The notes under the pieces are model-generated. The model made no database searches. It was not told the DNA's origin and saw only the letters and a program-made list of their open reading frames with translations. A stretch of DNA of 62,158 nt from a virus. The position numbers and the translations under genes were made by a program. Where the stretch lies: IMG/VR virus record IMGVR_UViG_3300013113_000455, positions 1 to 62,158 of that record; one strand, given 5' to 3'. Shown piece by piece: positions 8,677-15,317 of this stretch; position 1 is the stretch's first letter; every line of letters begins with the position of its first letter.

Positions 8677-9054
8677 TTATTTTTGATTAACTTTCTTAAT
8701 TTTCATAGCCTCTTCTTTCGTCACTTTGATTACATCTCCTGAGATGAGGTCTTTAACAAAATACTTAAGATCTATTAACTGGTCAATATTGATGTTGGCC
8801 ATATCTTTAAAGATTTCTTCATAGATTGTTTGAATCTCTTGAACTACCTTAACTTCTTTTTCGTTTTTGTGCATAGAACGTTCTACGGGAAGTGTTTTCT
8901 TTTCAAGCTCTGAAAGAAATTTATTTCCATAATACTTTAGTTCTCTGGACCATATTGGGGTGTCTTTAAGGTCTTCAATGTTTTCCAACATTATAATAGC
9001 GTTGGACATAAAAGAGGTGCATAGCCTCTTGTGTTTGTTAATAGCTGCTTCCAT
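8677..9054 (-). CDS. hypothetical helical protein, 125 aa
   Basis: Charged helical protein beginning MEAAINKHKR. It starts inside the end of the zinc-ribbon gene (17-nt overlap) and stops one base before the ribbon-helix-helix start, a tight operon. No family recognised. Confidence 0.6.
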   Translation of the reverse strand: MEAAINKHKRLCTSFMSNAIIMLENIEDLKDTPIWSRELKYYGNKFLSELEKKTLPVERSMHKNEKEVKVVQEIQTIYEEIFKDMANINIDQLIDLKYFVKDLISGDVIKVTKEEAMKIKKVNQK

Positions 9055-9205
9055 ATTTATTCATATTTCCAAGATTGGGTTTACTGATTTTTTTACTCAT
9101 AATTGTGTCACATTTAGGACACTTCACTTCTGTTTTGTAAGACTGAACTAACTTGTCGTTAACTTCTGTTTTGCATTTTTTGCAAACGTAATCGAATATA
9201 GGCAT
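9038..9205 (-). CDS. FmdB-like zinc-ribbon microprotein, 55 aa
   Basis: MPIFDYVCKKCKTEV at the start and CPKCDTIMSKK later give two CxxC knuckles (C8/C11 and C29/C32) spaced as in FmdB-type zinc ribbons. Likely a small nucleic-acid- or protein-binding factor. It lies in the tightly packed leftward operon. Confidence 0.6.
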   Translation of the reverse strand: MPIFDYVCKKCKTEVNDKLVQSYKTEVKCPKCDTIMSKKISKPNLGNMNKYGSSY

Positions 9206-9207
9206 AT

Positions 9208-9354
9208 TTAATTGTTTGTTGCTTGGTACATAAATATAATTTCAATAGTGACATCTTTTTTACACTCGTCGCAGATGAACTTTGTATCCTCTACGTGCCA
9301 ACCTGAGTCACAGCATTCGGTTTTAATTTTTTTTAAGGCTTTCTCTGCATCCAC
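9208..9354 (-). CDS. putative zinc-binding microprotein with GTG start, 48 aa
   Basis: Frame with ECCDSGWHVED then ICDEC gives paired cysteines like a zinc ribbon. There is no in-frame ATG upstream; the GTG at 9354 is the best start after a stop. It sits between two well-supported genes with the same orientation. Moderate to low certainty. Confidence 0.45.
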   Translation of the reverse strand: MDAEKALKKIKTECCDSGWHVEDTKFICDECKKDVTIEIIFMYQATNN

Positions 9355-9365
9355 TACACTTGTGT

Positions 9366-9704
9366 TTACTTGTATACGACAATTTTAAACTCCTTCCCTG
9401 ACATGTCTTTAGCGTCTAACATTGACGGCATCTTGTTAATACAATTAATATAAGCAACTTCACCGCAAACACTAGGAGTTGTAATTTCGTACCAGGTGGC
9501 TTCACCGTTTACAGACTCATAAGCGTATAGCTTTTCTGATTCATAAGATTCAGATCCTAGTTTGTTCAATTCGTCACCCGTTGCAAAAGTCATTTTAGTT
9601 TGTTTGCCATCAAAGCTTTTATGCTCTCTCAAGTAAACATCAAAGGTGCATATTGCTGATGCTTTAAATCCAATAATTAAAAATAATGCCGTTAGTTTTT
9701 TCAT
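9366..9704 (-). CDS. secreted or periplasmic small protein with signal peptide, 112 aa
   Basis: The start at MKKLTALFLIIGFKASAICT is chosen because it gives a clean signal peptide and overlaps the upstream stop by 4 nt (ATGA). A longer frame from 9845 lies over the upstream gene and is unlikely. The mature part has two further cysteines (VCGEVAYINC) that could form a disulphide. Unknown function; export suggests an envelope role such as superinfection exclusion. Confidence 0.65.
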   Translation of the reverse strand: MKKLTALFLIIGFKASAICTFDVYLREHKSFDGKQTKMTFATGDELNKLGSESYESEKLYAYESVNGEATWYEITTPSVCGEVAYINCINKMPSMLDAKDMSGKEFKIVVYK

Positions 9705-9988
9705 AATTCTTTTTCTTGTATTATTACTACTAATTCCTCTAATAGTTTCTTTTGAGCGTCCTCGTATCCTTTGCAGTATGGATACTTTGTGTCTATTGTG
9801 TTTTTTGGTCTGTGATAAGTACCTCTTGCATATATTTTGTAGCAATATTCACTACCTGTTTTTTCTATCCAAGAAACATACCCCCATCTTCTTCTGAACC
9901 AATCAAAGACCTTGCAGTATGTTACATTATCATCGTACCCTAATTGTCTGACTAAAGACAACTCTTTAGAAGTTATTACATCGCTCAT
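9701..9988 (-). CDS. hypothetical phage protein, 95 aa
   Basis: MSDVITSKELSLVRQLGYDD start, then Trp/Tyr-rich core with KVFDWFRRRWGYVSWIE and a helical end. It looks like small phage proteins of the type that contain a Y-x-x-A-x-x-K-x-L tail. Coupled by ATGA overlap to the signal-peptide gene downstream. Confidence 0.65.
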   Translation of the reverse strand: MSDVITSKELSLVRQLGYDDNVTYCKVFDWFRRRWGYVSWIEKTGSEYCYKIYARGTYHRPKNTIDTKYPYCKGYEDAQKKLLEELVVIIQEKEL

Positions 9989-9999
9989 TTTTTATTTTT

Positions 10000-10026
10000 T
10001 TAAAAAACCCCCTCAATAAATGAGGG
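10000..10026 (-). terminator. intrinsic terminator after the PII-Amt-porin operon
   Basis: Stem CCCTCA / TGAGGG (10010-10015 with 10021-10026), 5-nt loop, followed on the minus strand by GG and a run of six Ts. It ends leftward transcription coming from the porin gene and insulates the ammonium operon from the genes below it. Confidence 0.75.
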
Positions 10027-10034
10027 AGTCTTAA

Positions 10035-10103
10035 TTAATCTAGTTCACTATCAATGATTGATTCTGTTGCTAAATCATCAATATAATCTTCTAAAAAGCA
10101 CAT
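10035..10103 (-). CDS. possible 22-aa acidic microprotein
   Basis: ATG at 10103 follows the porin stop by one base and encodes MCFLEDYIDDLATESIIDSE plus two residues. It is placed before the terminator. It may be a real acidic peptide of the ammonium operon or chance; the tight spacing is the only support. Confidence 0.25.
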   Translation of the reverse strand: MCFLEDYIDDLATESIIDSELD

Positions 10104-10104
10104 T

Positions 10105-11094
10105 TTAAAAGGAGTATACCGCTGCCAAAACTATGCTTGACAGGTTATCCTTTTGCTCAAATACTTGCTCACTTGCTTTGTCTAATCTATACTCTAACTT
10201 TAGATTCATATTCTCTATTGCATAATCCAAAGTAGTGGTAAAGTTTATAACATTAGCGTCTGCTCCAATTGCTCCAACTCCGTCTCCAACTTCAGCGAAG
10301 TACTCACCTCTTAAACCTGCGGTTAATTTACCAAAAGAATATTGAGGATACAAAGCTGCTCCATAAAAACCGTTGCCATCAGTGTCATTATATGTAGAAT
10401 TTATTCCTAAATAAAATTTTTCTGATAAATTATATCCTCCCGTTAAGTCAACTTGAAAAGTAGCTTCAGAGCTAGGATCTTGTTTTCCTAATAAGAAGTT
10501 CAAATACGTATTCTTGTATGCTAACACAGCACCTAGCGTACTAAAATTAGACGGGTTGAAATCCGTTGCATCAGTAGCGTTTAAAACAGCAAGCATAGCG
10601 GTAAAGTTTTCAGACAAAGCAATGTCTGCCTTTAACCCAGAGTGGGAGAATGGACCGTAGCTAAACATATAGGATGTAGAGTAGTTAAAGTTCCCTGTTG
10701 GACTGATTACTTCATATCCTAGGAAAGTATTAAAGTTACCCATAGTCAAGGTCACACTTTTACTAACGTCCCAATAAGCATAAAGCTGATTAATGATGTT
10801 AGAACTTCCAGTAGATAGAAAAACAGCGTCTTCTCCTCTAGGTCCAAAAACTAAGTCTGCAACAACACCTGTGTTCTTTGTATCGTAAGAACTAATAAGG
10901 TTGAACATACCCAAACTGAAACCGTTTAAGTTAGCAAACGATGTAGCAGGAGCTAAATCTGTTTTTGCTGTACTAAGGTTTCTTCTGTAATAAACGTCTA
11001 CACTTCCCTCTAAAGAAAGGTTTGACTTCAAGCTATCTTGACCGTAAGATAGTATTGTAGTAGCTAATAATATAAATGTAAATAGTTTTTTCAT
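10105..11094 (-). CDS. outer-membrane porin (BBP2/OmpL-like) of the ammonium operon
   Basis: 329 aa. N-terminal signal peptide MKKLFTFILLATTILSYGQ, then alternating aromatic/polar beta strands of a 14-18 strand barrel, ending in the aromatic VLAAVYSF that outer-membrane barrels need for assembly. Bacteroidetes often pair such a porin with amt and glnB/glnK genes, and here it directly follows amt. It would let ammonium or small nitrogen solutes cross the outer membrane. As a phage gene it is unusual and appears host-derived. A hairpin precedes it and may reduce its level relative to amt. Confidence 0.8.
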   Translation of the reverse strand: MKKLFTFILLATTILSYGQDSLKSNLSLEGSVDVYYRRNLSTAKTDLAPATSFANLNGFSLGMFNLISSYDTKNTGVVADLVFGPRGEDAVFLSTGSSNIINQLYAYWDVSKSVTLTMGNFNTFLGYEVISPTGNFNYSTSYMFSYGPFSHSGLKADIALSENFTAMLAVLNATDATDFNPSNFSTLGAVLAYKNTYLNFLLGKQDPSSEATFQVDLTGGYNLSEKFYLGINSTYNDTDGNGFYGAALYPQYSFGKLTAGLRGEYFAEVGDGVGAIGADANVINFTTTLDYAIENMNLKLEYRLDKASEQVFEQKDNLSSIVLAAVYSF

Positions 11095-11106
11095 TTTTGT
11101 AAAATT

Positions 11107-11125
11107 AAGGGGGTGATTAGCCCCC
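11107..11125 (-). promoter_or_regulatory. intercistronic hairpin between amt and porin genes
   Basis: AGGGGG / CCCCCT inverted repeat (11107-11112 and 11120-11125) with a 7-nt loop in the 38-nt gap. On the minus strand it is followed by TTAATTTT, so it could be a leaky terminator or a transcript-end stabiliser giving unequal expression. Confidence 0.5.
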
Positions 11126-11132
11126 TGTGTTA

Positions 11133-12362
11133 TTAATGTTGATTTAATCTGAAATCTGGATAAGCACTCATGCCATGCTCGGCACTGTCTAGTCCTTCAA
11201 GTTCTTCTCTTTTTGGAACTCTAAGTCCCATAATTTTCTTTATGGTAAATAGAATTAAGAAAGAACTAATTAGACAGAAAGCTCCGATTACGGCAACCCC
11301 TATAAGCTGTGTAAGAAATTGACTACCACTAGCTAATTCTCCGAAGATTCCTACTGCTAATGTTCCCCATATTCCACATCCAAGGTGAACAGCGATAGCA
11401 CCTACTGGATCATCTAGTTTAAGTTTGTCTAACAGAGCAACCGCAAAGACTACTATAATACCTCCAATAAGACCTACAACAACAGATTCGTTTGGACTCA
11501 TTTGGTCAGCACCTGCCGTAATAGCGACAAGTCCTCCTAAGATTCCGTTAAGAAACATTGTTAAGTCTAATGTCTTATTCTTAAGATAAGATGTAATAGC
11601 AGCTCCAAAACCTCCTGCTGCTGCCGCAAGGCAAGTAGTAACAAGAGTTAAAGAAGTTAATGCAGCGTCAGCACTTAAAACAGAACCTCCGTTAAATCCA
11701 AACCAACCTAGCCACAAGATTAATACTCCTGCCGTAGCAAAAGGAATATTGTGTCCTAGAATAGCAAAAGATTTACCCTCTTTAAACTTACCTAGTCTAG
11801 CACCAAGTAGCCATACAGCTACTAATGCAGCCCATCCTCCTACAGAGTGAACAAGAGTACTTCCAGCGAAGTCATAGAATCCCATATTATCAAGGAATCC
11901 TCCTCCCCACTTCCAGCTACCTACTATAGGGTATACAAGCCCTACATAGATAACGCTGAAAATCATAAAGCTACTAAGCTTAATTCTTTCAGCTACTGCT
12001 CCTGAGACAATTGTAGCAGCGGTTGCAGCGAACATTCCTTGGAACAAGAAATCAGTCCACCAAGTATAGCCACCGTCAGCATAATCGGCAGTCATTCCAT
12101 TTACAGGTGCATCAATTCCGAAACCTGCAAACTTAAGAACTCCCATGCTACCCTCTTCAAACCCAGGATACATGAGATTAAATCCTCCTATGTAATAGAC
12201 CAAAAGCCCCATACAAATAATGAAGATATTTTTGAACAGGATATTGATGGTATTTTTTTGTCTTGTCAGTCCTATCTCCAACAAGCTAAATCCTAAGTGC
12301 ATAAAGAACACCAAACCTGTACAGACCATCATCCACAGGTTATTTACTGTTAACATTTCCAT
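11133..12362 (-). CDS. amt: ammonium transporter
   Basis: 409 aa, full length for the Amt family, with about eleven membrane helices. The conduction twin histidines are present as H172 (in STLVHSVGG) and H326 (in AVHLGCG), with the conserved aspartate D164 just before. The C-terminal GLRVPKREELEG and EHGMSAYPD match the cytoplasmic tail that docks PII. The N-terminus lacks the usual proline-glycine after helix 1 and reads MHLGFSLLEIG, as in some Bacteroidetes Amt proteins. It imports ammonium through the inner membrane. PII lies 8 nt upstream, so channel and regulator are co-expressed. All key residues are intact. Confidence 0.93.
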   Translation of the reverse strand: MEMLTVNNLWMMVCTGLVFFMHLGFSLLEIGLTRQKNTINILFKNIFIICMGLLVYYIGGFNLMYPGFEEGSMGVLKFAGFGIDAPVNGMTADYADGGYTWWTDFLFQGMFAATAATIVSGAVAERIKLSSFMIFSVIYVGLVYPIVGSWKWGGGFLDNMGFYDFAGSTLVHSVGGWAALVAVWLLGARLGKFKEGKSFAILGHNIPFATAGVLILWLGWFGFNGGSVLSADAALTSLTLVTTCLAAAAGGFGAAITSYLKNKTLDLTMFLNGILGGLVAITAGADQMSPNESVVVGLIGGIIVVFAVALLDKLKLDDPVGAIAVHLGCGIWGTLAVGIFGELASGSQFLTQLIGVAVIGAFCLISSFLILFTIKKIMGLRVPKREELEGLDSAEHGMSAYPDFRLNQH

Positions 12363-12370
12363 TTCTTCTT

Positions 12371-12709
12371 CTAATTAAGTGTTTGATTACCTCTTTCTTT
12401 GGTTCGGATTCGATATGCTTCCTGCACATCGCTGACAAAAATTTTACCATCTCCGACTTCTCCTGTGTAGGCAGAATCAAGAATAGCGTTAATTGTCCTT
12501 TCTAAAAACTCGTCACTAACGACGATTGAAAGATACCTCCTCTGAATTTCAGAAGTAGAATATGGAATACCTCGATACTTCCTATCGAGCTGCTCGTTAC
12601 CAACTCCTGTACAGTCCCAATAACTAAAGAAAGTTACCTTAACTGCCAATAGAGCCGATTTCACCTCATCAAATTGAGCTTTTCTGATGATGCAATCCAC
12701 CTTTTTCAT
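12371..12709 (-). CDS. glnK: nitrogen regulatory protein PII (GlnB/GlnK family)
   Basis: 112 aa, the standard PII length. Hallmarks: MKKVDCIIRK start, T-loop with YRGIPY (45-50; Y50 is equivalent to the uridylylated tyrosine), EIQRRYLSIVV, and the ATP-binding TGEVGDGKIFV block plus RIRTKERG. PII trimers sense ATP/ADP and 2-oxoglutarate and block Amt when nitrogen is plentiful. The position equal to glutamine 39, which contacts 2-oxoglutarate, reads N38-E39-Q40 with a one-residue shorter loop, so ligand response may differ. It is the first gene of the operon, directly before amt. Confidence 0.93.
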   Translation of the reverse strand: MKKVDCIIRKAQFDEVKSALLAVKVTFFSYWDCTGVGNEQLDRKYRGIPYSTSEIQRRYLSIVVSDEFLERTINAILDSAYTGEVGDGKIFVSDVQEAYRIRTKERGNQTLN

Positions 12710-12741
12710 AGCGATTATTTATTGGTTAAAAATTAAAAATG

Positions 12742-12778
12742 CAAAGTTAAACTAAAACCTCTTTGGTTTTTTGACAAA
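12742..12778 (-). promoter_or_regulatory. Bacteroidetes-type promoter of the PII-Amt-porin operon
   Basis: On the minus strand a TTTG (12775-12778) is followed after 25 nt by TAACTTTG (12742-12749), an exact match to the -7 element TAnnTTTG. The spacer is a little long. The start codon of PII lies 33 nt downstream, as expected. Confidence 0.55.
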
Positions 12779-12783
12779 ATCTA

Positions 12784-12957
12784 TTAATGATCATCGTCAT
12801 TTTGTTTGTCTTTTACTTTTACTGTTTTGATAAATTCTTTTTCGTTAGTCTGAGGGTAAAAATAATACAGGTCTATTTCTCCTGTTCTTAATACTGATAT
12901 TATTTCTTTTCTACCAGTTCTTTCTAGGGGTTTATACGCAAAGTTATATTTCTTCAT
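12784..12957 (-). CDS. small hypothetical protein, 57 aa
   Basis: Frame starting MKKYNFAYKPLERTGRKEII and ending KQNDDDH, basic then acidic. It overlaps the 12944 gene by 14 nt. It ends just before the PII promoter, so PII is read from its own promoter. No family recognised. Confidence 0.6.
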   Translation of the reverse strand: MKKYNFAYKPLERTGRKEIISVLRTGEIDLYYFYPQTNEKEFIKTVKVKDKQNDDDH

Positions 12958-13195
12958 CTGTATAGGCTTTTAATATTTTATTTAAGTTTAGATTTACTCT
13001 GTTCCAGTGAGTAGACAAAACAACCCTAGCTACATTTTCAGACTTAGTGATATTTTTAAATCGTTTTTCGTACTCATTTAATATTTTGTCGGTTAAGAAT
13101 ATAGATAAGTGAATAGCTTCTTTTTTATTTATGCTTATTCCTTTTACTTCCATAACCTCTTTGATAAGATTGTTAGCTTCTTCTTTTGGAGTCAT
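12944..13195 (-). CDS. hypothetical helical protein, 83 aa
   Basis: MTPKEEANNLIKEVMEVKG start, two or three helices, an isolated WNRVN turn. It resembles many phage helical proteins of unknown role. Overlaps both neighbours, indicating an operon. Confidence 0.6.
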   Translation of the reverse strand: MTPKEEANNLIKEVMEVKGISINKKEAIHLSIFLTDKILNEYEKRFKNITKSENVARVVLSTHWNRVNLNLNKILKAYTDEEI

Positions 13196-13298
13196 CTATA
13201 AACAGTTTGATTATGTACAGAAACGCTCTTTCTATGTAGTATAAACAAGAGTTAAACATTAGCAATAAGATTATCCATGCTGTTGATTTCTTTTTCAT
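13173..13298 (-). CDS. membrane or lipoprotein-like microprotein, 41 aa
   Basis: MKKKSTAWIILLLMFNSC begins with lysines, a hydrophobic stretch and a cysteine that could be a lipobox, followed by YYIERAFLYIIKLF and a basic tail. Either a tiny lipoprotein or a single-pass peptide. It overlaps the next gene by 23 nt. Confidence 0.4.
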   Translation of the reverse strand: MKKKSTAWIILLLMFNSCLYYIERAFLYIIKLFIDDSKRRS

Positions 13299-13389
13299 AA
13301 TTATTTATATATTAGGCTGATTTTTATTAGGTTAGGATATAGTTATTTGCTTCCAAAATATTTGAATTTTGTTTAAGAAGCTAATTTAA

Positions 13390-13409
13390 GTCATTACTTT
13401 TGTAATGAC
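13390..13409. promoter_or_regulatory. operator-like palindrome GTCATTAC / GTAATGAC
   Basis: Perfect 8-bp inverted repeat separated by TTTT. The same half-site inside TTTGTAATGACAAAA recurs upstream of the serine recombinase at 15998-16012. Likely bound by a phage regulator. The surrounding 13299-13418 stretch has no gene. Confidence 0.5.
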
Positions 13410-13418
13410 AAAATAAAT

Positions 13419-13571
13419 TTAATTATTTTGTGAAAGTTCCTCCATAAAGTCTAAAAGGAGTATGTCTAGCATGACGTTTATTGGCATCATTTGGCTCCAG
13501 GTAAGCTCTCCATCTTCGTAGCCTTCTTCTATAGCCAAAGACCTTCCGATCTTATATGTGTATTTTTCCAT
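13419..13571 (-). CDS. small acidic protein, 50 aa
   Basis: MEKYTYKIGRSLAIEEGYED then hydrophobic/acidic residues to SQNN. Overlaps the 13552 gene by 20 nt and therefore continues that transcript. Unknown function. Confidence 0.5.
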   Translation of the reverse strand: MEKYTYKIGRSLAIEEGYEDGELTWSQMMPINVMLDILLLDFMEELSQNN

Positions 13572-13899
13572 TACTAGCAGTTTTACCTCTCAATTTAATA
13601 AATTCAGATTTAATCTGTTTTATCTTTTGGTAAAGCTTTTCATCCTTTTTTACAAGGTACTGCTCGCTTAGGTTTTTGTGTTCTTTTTCTAATTGTGCAA
13701 TCTTCTCTCCTTTAGTTATTACACTGTTGAGATAGTCCCTGACTGCTTTAATAGAGTCTATTGTTTCGATAGAGAACTGCTTAGAAGGAATGTGTAATCC
13801 TTTGATGTAATATTCACCTACCATAATAGTTATTTTGTCAAACTTATCATTGGTTGTGATAACCGCATTTCCTTCTTTATCTAAAATTAATGTTCTCAT
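13552..13899 (-). CDS. hypothetical coiled-coil protein, 115 aa
   Basis: N-terminal beta part (MRTLILDKEGNAVITTND) and a C-terminal lysine-rich coiled coil from about residue 60. Its leader begins exactly at the R' end of the attC-like element at 13912, so the gene lies immediately downstream of the cassette insertion point. Confidence 0.6.
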   Translation of the reverse strand: MRTLILDKEGNAVITTNDKFDKITIMVGEYYIKGLHIPSKQFSIETIDSIKAVRDYLNSVITKGEKIAQLEKEHKNLSEQYLVKKDEKLYQKIKQIKSEFIKLRGKTASNGKIHI

Positions 13900-13911
13900 A
13901 TTTTTTATAAA

Positions 13912-13983
13912 AATTAACAGGTTGTAAACGCAACCTCGTTCCTCGGTAGTCGCTCAAGCTCGTTTACAAGGGCGTTACCCACC
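13912..13983 (-). repeat. integron-like attC site A
   Basis: On the minus strand: R''-like GGTGGGTAAC, then an imperfect hairpin whose outer arms are TTGTAAACG (13922-13930) and CGTTTACAA (13961-13969), then R'-like GTTAATT. R'' is the exact complement of the cassette's own first bases GTTACCCACC, located 200 bp upstream at attC B, which is the defining feature of an integron gene cassette. The central loop is closely related to that of site C at 18.5 kb. The core bases do not fully obey the RYYYAAC/GTTRRRY consensus. Confidence 0.65.
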
Positions 13984-13984
13984 A

Positions 13985-14176
13985 TTAAGGCAGTTCGGTA
14001 ATGATATAGTTTATAGCCATGTTTATTTCAGTTTCAATCTGAAATTGAAAACCTTTGAAATCATAGACTTTTTTATCCTTTACTTTTTCAAGGCTATACT
14101 TTTGCAATAGTTCATATATCTCAGATAGTGAGATGTTATTCACGTTTGCTTTTATGTTTAAGTTTATTGTCATCAT
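13985..14176 (-). CDS. cassette-borne hypothetical protein, 63 aa
   Basis: Sole gene of the cassette bounded by attC-like sites B and A. The start at MMTINLNIKANVNN is preferred, because an upstream GTG at 14203 would lie in the recombination site itself. The protein is small, alpha/beta, with a KDKKVYDFKGFQFQIETEI strand pattern. No family recognised. One short promoterless gene, its end touching the attC, is typical of integron cassettes. Confidence 0.6.
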   Translation of the reverse strand: MMTINLNIKANVNNISLSEIYELLQKYSLEKVKDKKVYDFKGFQFQIETEINMAINYIITELP

Positions 14177-14191
14177 ATCTATAAAGTTAAC

Positions 14192-14256
14192 GGTGGGTAA
14201 CACTGTATAAAAACAAGCTCGTACCTCACCAGATTTTTATACTCAACGTTAACAAG
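14192..14256 (-). repeat. integron-like attC site B
   Basis: Minus-strand reading: CTTGTTAAC (R'' side, overlapping the stop codon of the GroES-like gene), hairpin arms GTATAAAAA / TTTTTATAC (14205-14213 and 14234-14242, 9 bp perfect), loop with GAGGTACGAGCTTG, and GTTACCCACC (R' side), which opens the next cassette. The loop sequence matches site C. Confidence 0.65.
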
Positions 14257-14896
14257 TCTGAACACCAAAAATATCATCTTCATGGATAACCACATAATCT
14301 TCACCTTCTATCTTAAGATCAACAGCACCCAGAGGTTTAACAACAATCACATCACCTTTACTAACTTCATCAGCAATAAATCTTGAAGGAGCAACCACCT
14401 CTAATAAATCTTCTGTTTTTTTATTCTTAAGGTAGTCTGGAATTATTAAGGTTGTGGATTGAAATATGTTTTTATACTTCTTACAAATGGACCACTTGTG
14501 TATTGGGATTATCTCTCCGTCTACAATCTTACAATATGAGCTAGTAGCATACTTAGCAATCATATCCCTAAAGAACCGAAAGAAAAACTTACCGTCTTCT
14601 GTTCTTCTCTCAAAGTTCACTACATGATGATGAAAGTAAACAACATCACCTTCATCTATTTCATCCAGAGTTATTTGGTCTTTCTTAACCACACTACTAA
14701 GTCCTCTTGGTTTTCCTACTACTGTCCCCTTGTGAGGTATCAAAGAAGGATCTAAAGGAGCAGTGCCGTCTTCTTCCATTCTGGAGAATATAGTATCCAT
14801 GTAAAGCTCTACTTCTTTTTCTCCTAATTTTATGGTTTTTTTCAAATGCTGTTTTAGGTCAATATCAACAAGCATAAAATCTTTTACGTATATCAT
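14249..14896 (-). CDS. GroES-like co-chaperonin with an internal insertion
   Basis: 215 aa. The last 40 residues, KGDVIVVKPLGAVDLKIEGE followed by DYVVIHEDDIFGVQ, match the GroES C-terminal half (GDxVLxxxxxGxxVxxxGxEYxIxxExDIxAV). A similar half at the start contains a GDVVYFHHH strand. The middle 70 residues, including a basic FFFRFFRDMIAKY segment, are an insertion. The length is about twice GroES (97 aa), so it may be a phage co-chaperonin like T4 gp31 or a tandem/expanded form. Such proteins help fold the capsid protein with host GroEL. It sits just upstream of cassette array A/B, its stop codon in attC B. Confidence 0.6.
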   Translation of the reverse strand: MIYVKDFMLVDIDLKQHLKKTIKLGEKEVELYMDTIFSRMEEDGTAPLDPSLIPHKGTVVGKPRGLSSVVKKDQITLDEIDEGDVVYFHHHVVNFERRTEDGKFFFRFFRDMIAKYATSSYCKIVDGEIIPIHKWSICKKYKNIFQSTTLIIPDYLKNKKTEDLLEVVAPSRFIADEVSKGDVIVVKPLGAVDLKIEGEDYVVIHEDDIFGVQTC

Positions 14897-14912
14897 TTAA
14901 TTTTTTATAAAG

Positions 14913-15167
14913 TTAAAAATCATTGTACATATCTTTCACTCTTTCGTTTAGCTGCTCTAAAATATCATCGTTATCTGTTAGCGACTCAAACATCTCAGTA
15001 ACATCAACTGGTGGGCTTAAAGGTCTTAAACAGGTTAAAACTTTATTGTACCCTATCACACCACCTTCGTATGGAGGGGTGTAATAATCCCCAGGGCAGC
15101 TTTCTTCTATTTCCACATCTGTAAATGTGTACTCTATTCCTTTAAATGATAAATCTATATCCGTCAT
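14913..15167 (-). CDS. hypothetical acidic protein, 84 aa
   Basis: Short acidic protein with a CPGDYYTPPYEGG turn, seen in several small phage proteins. Located 16 nt upstream of the GroES-like gene. Unknown role. Confidence 0.6.
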   Translation of the reverse strand: MTDIDLSFKGIEYTFTDVEIEESCPGDYYTPPYEGGVIGYNKVLTCLRPLSPPVDVTEMFESLTDNDDILEQLNERVKDMYNDF

Positions 15168-15173
15168 TTTAAT

Positions 15174-15317
15174 TTAATTTTCGTTATTACTTTTTATTTT
15201 TTTATCTCTTTCGTTTAGCTTTTTTTGACACTCCACAGAGCAAACCGTAAAAATAGTGGTTATTTTACGGTTACATATTACGCAGTTACCAGGGAACAAA
15301 CTTACTTGTAATTTCAT
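15174..15317 (-). CDS. zinc-finger microprotein, 47 aa
   Basis: MKLQVSLFPGNCVICNRKIT followed by VCSVEC gives two cysteine pairs (C12/C15 and C26/C30). Its start overlaps the serine-recombinase stop as ATGA, so it could be co-translated. Probably a DNA- or RNA-binding zinc knuckle. Confidence 0.55.
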   Translation of the reverse strand: MKLQVSLFPGNCVICNRKITTIFTVCSVECQKKLNERDKKIKSNNEN

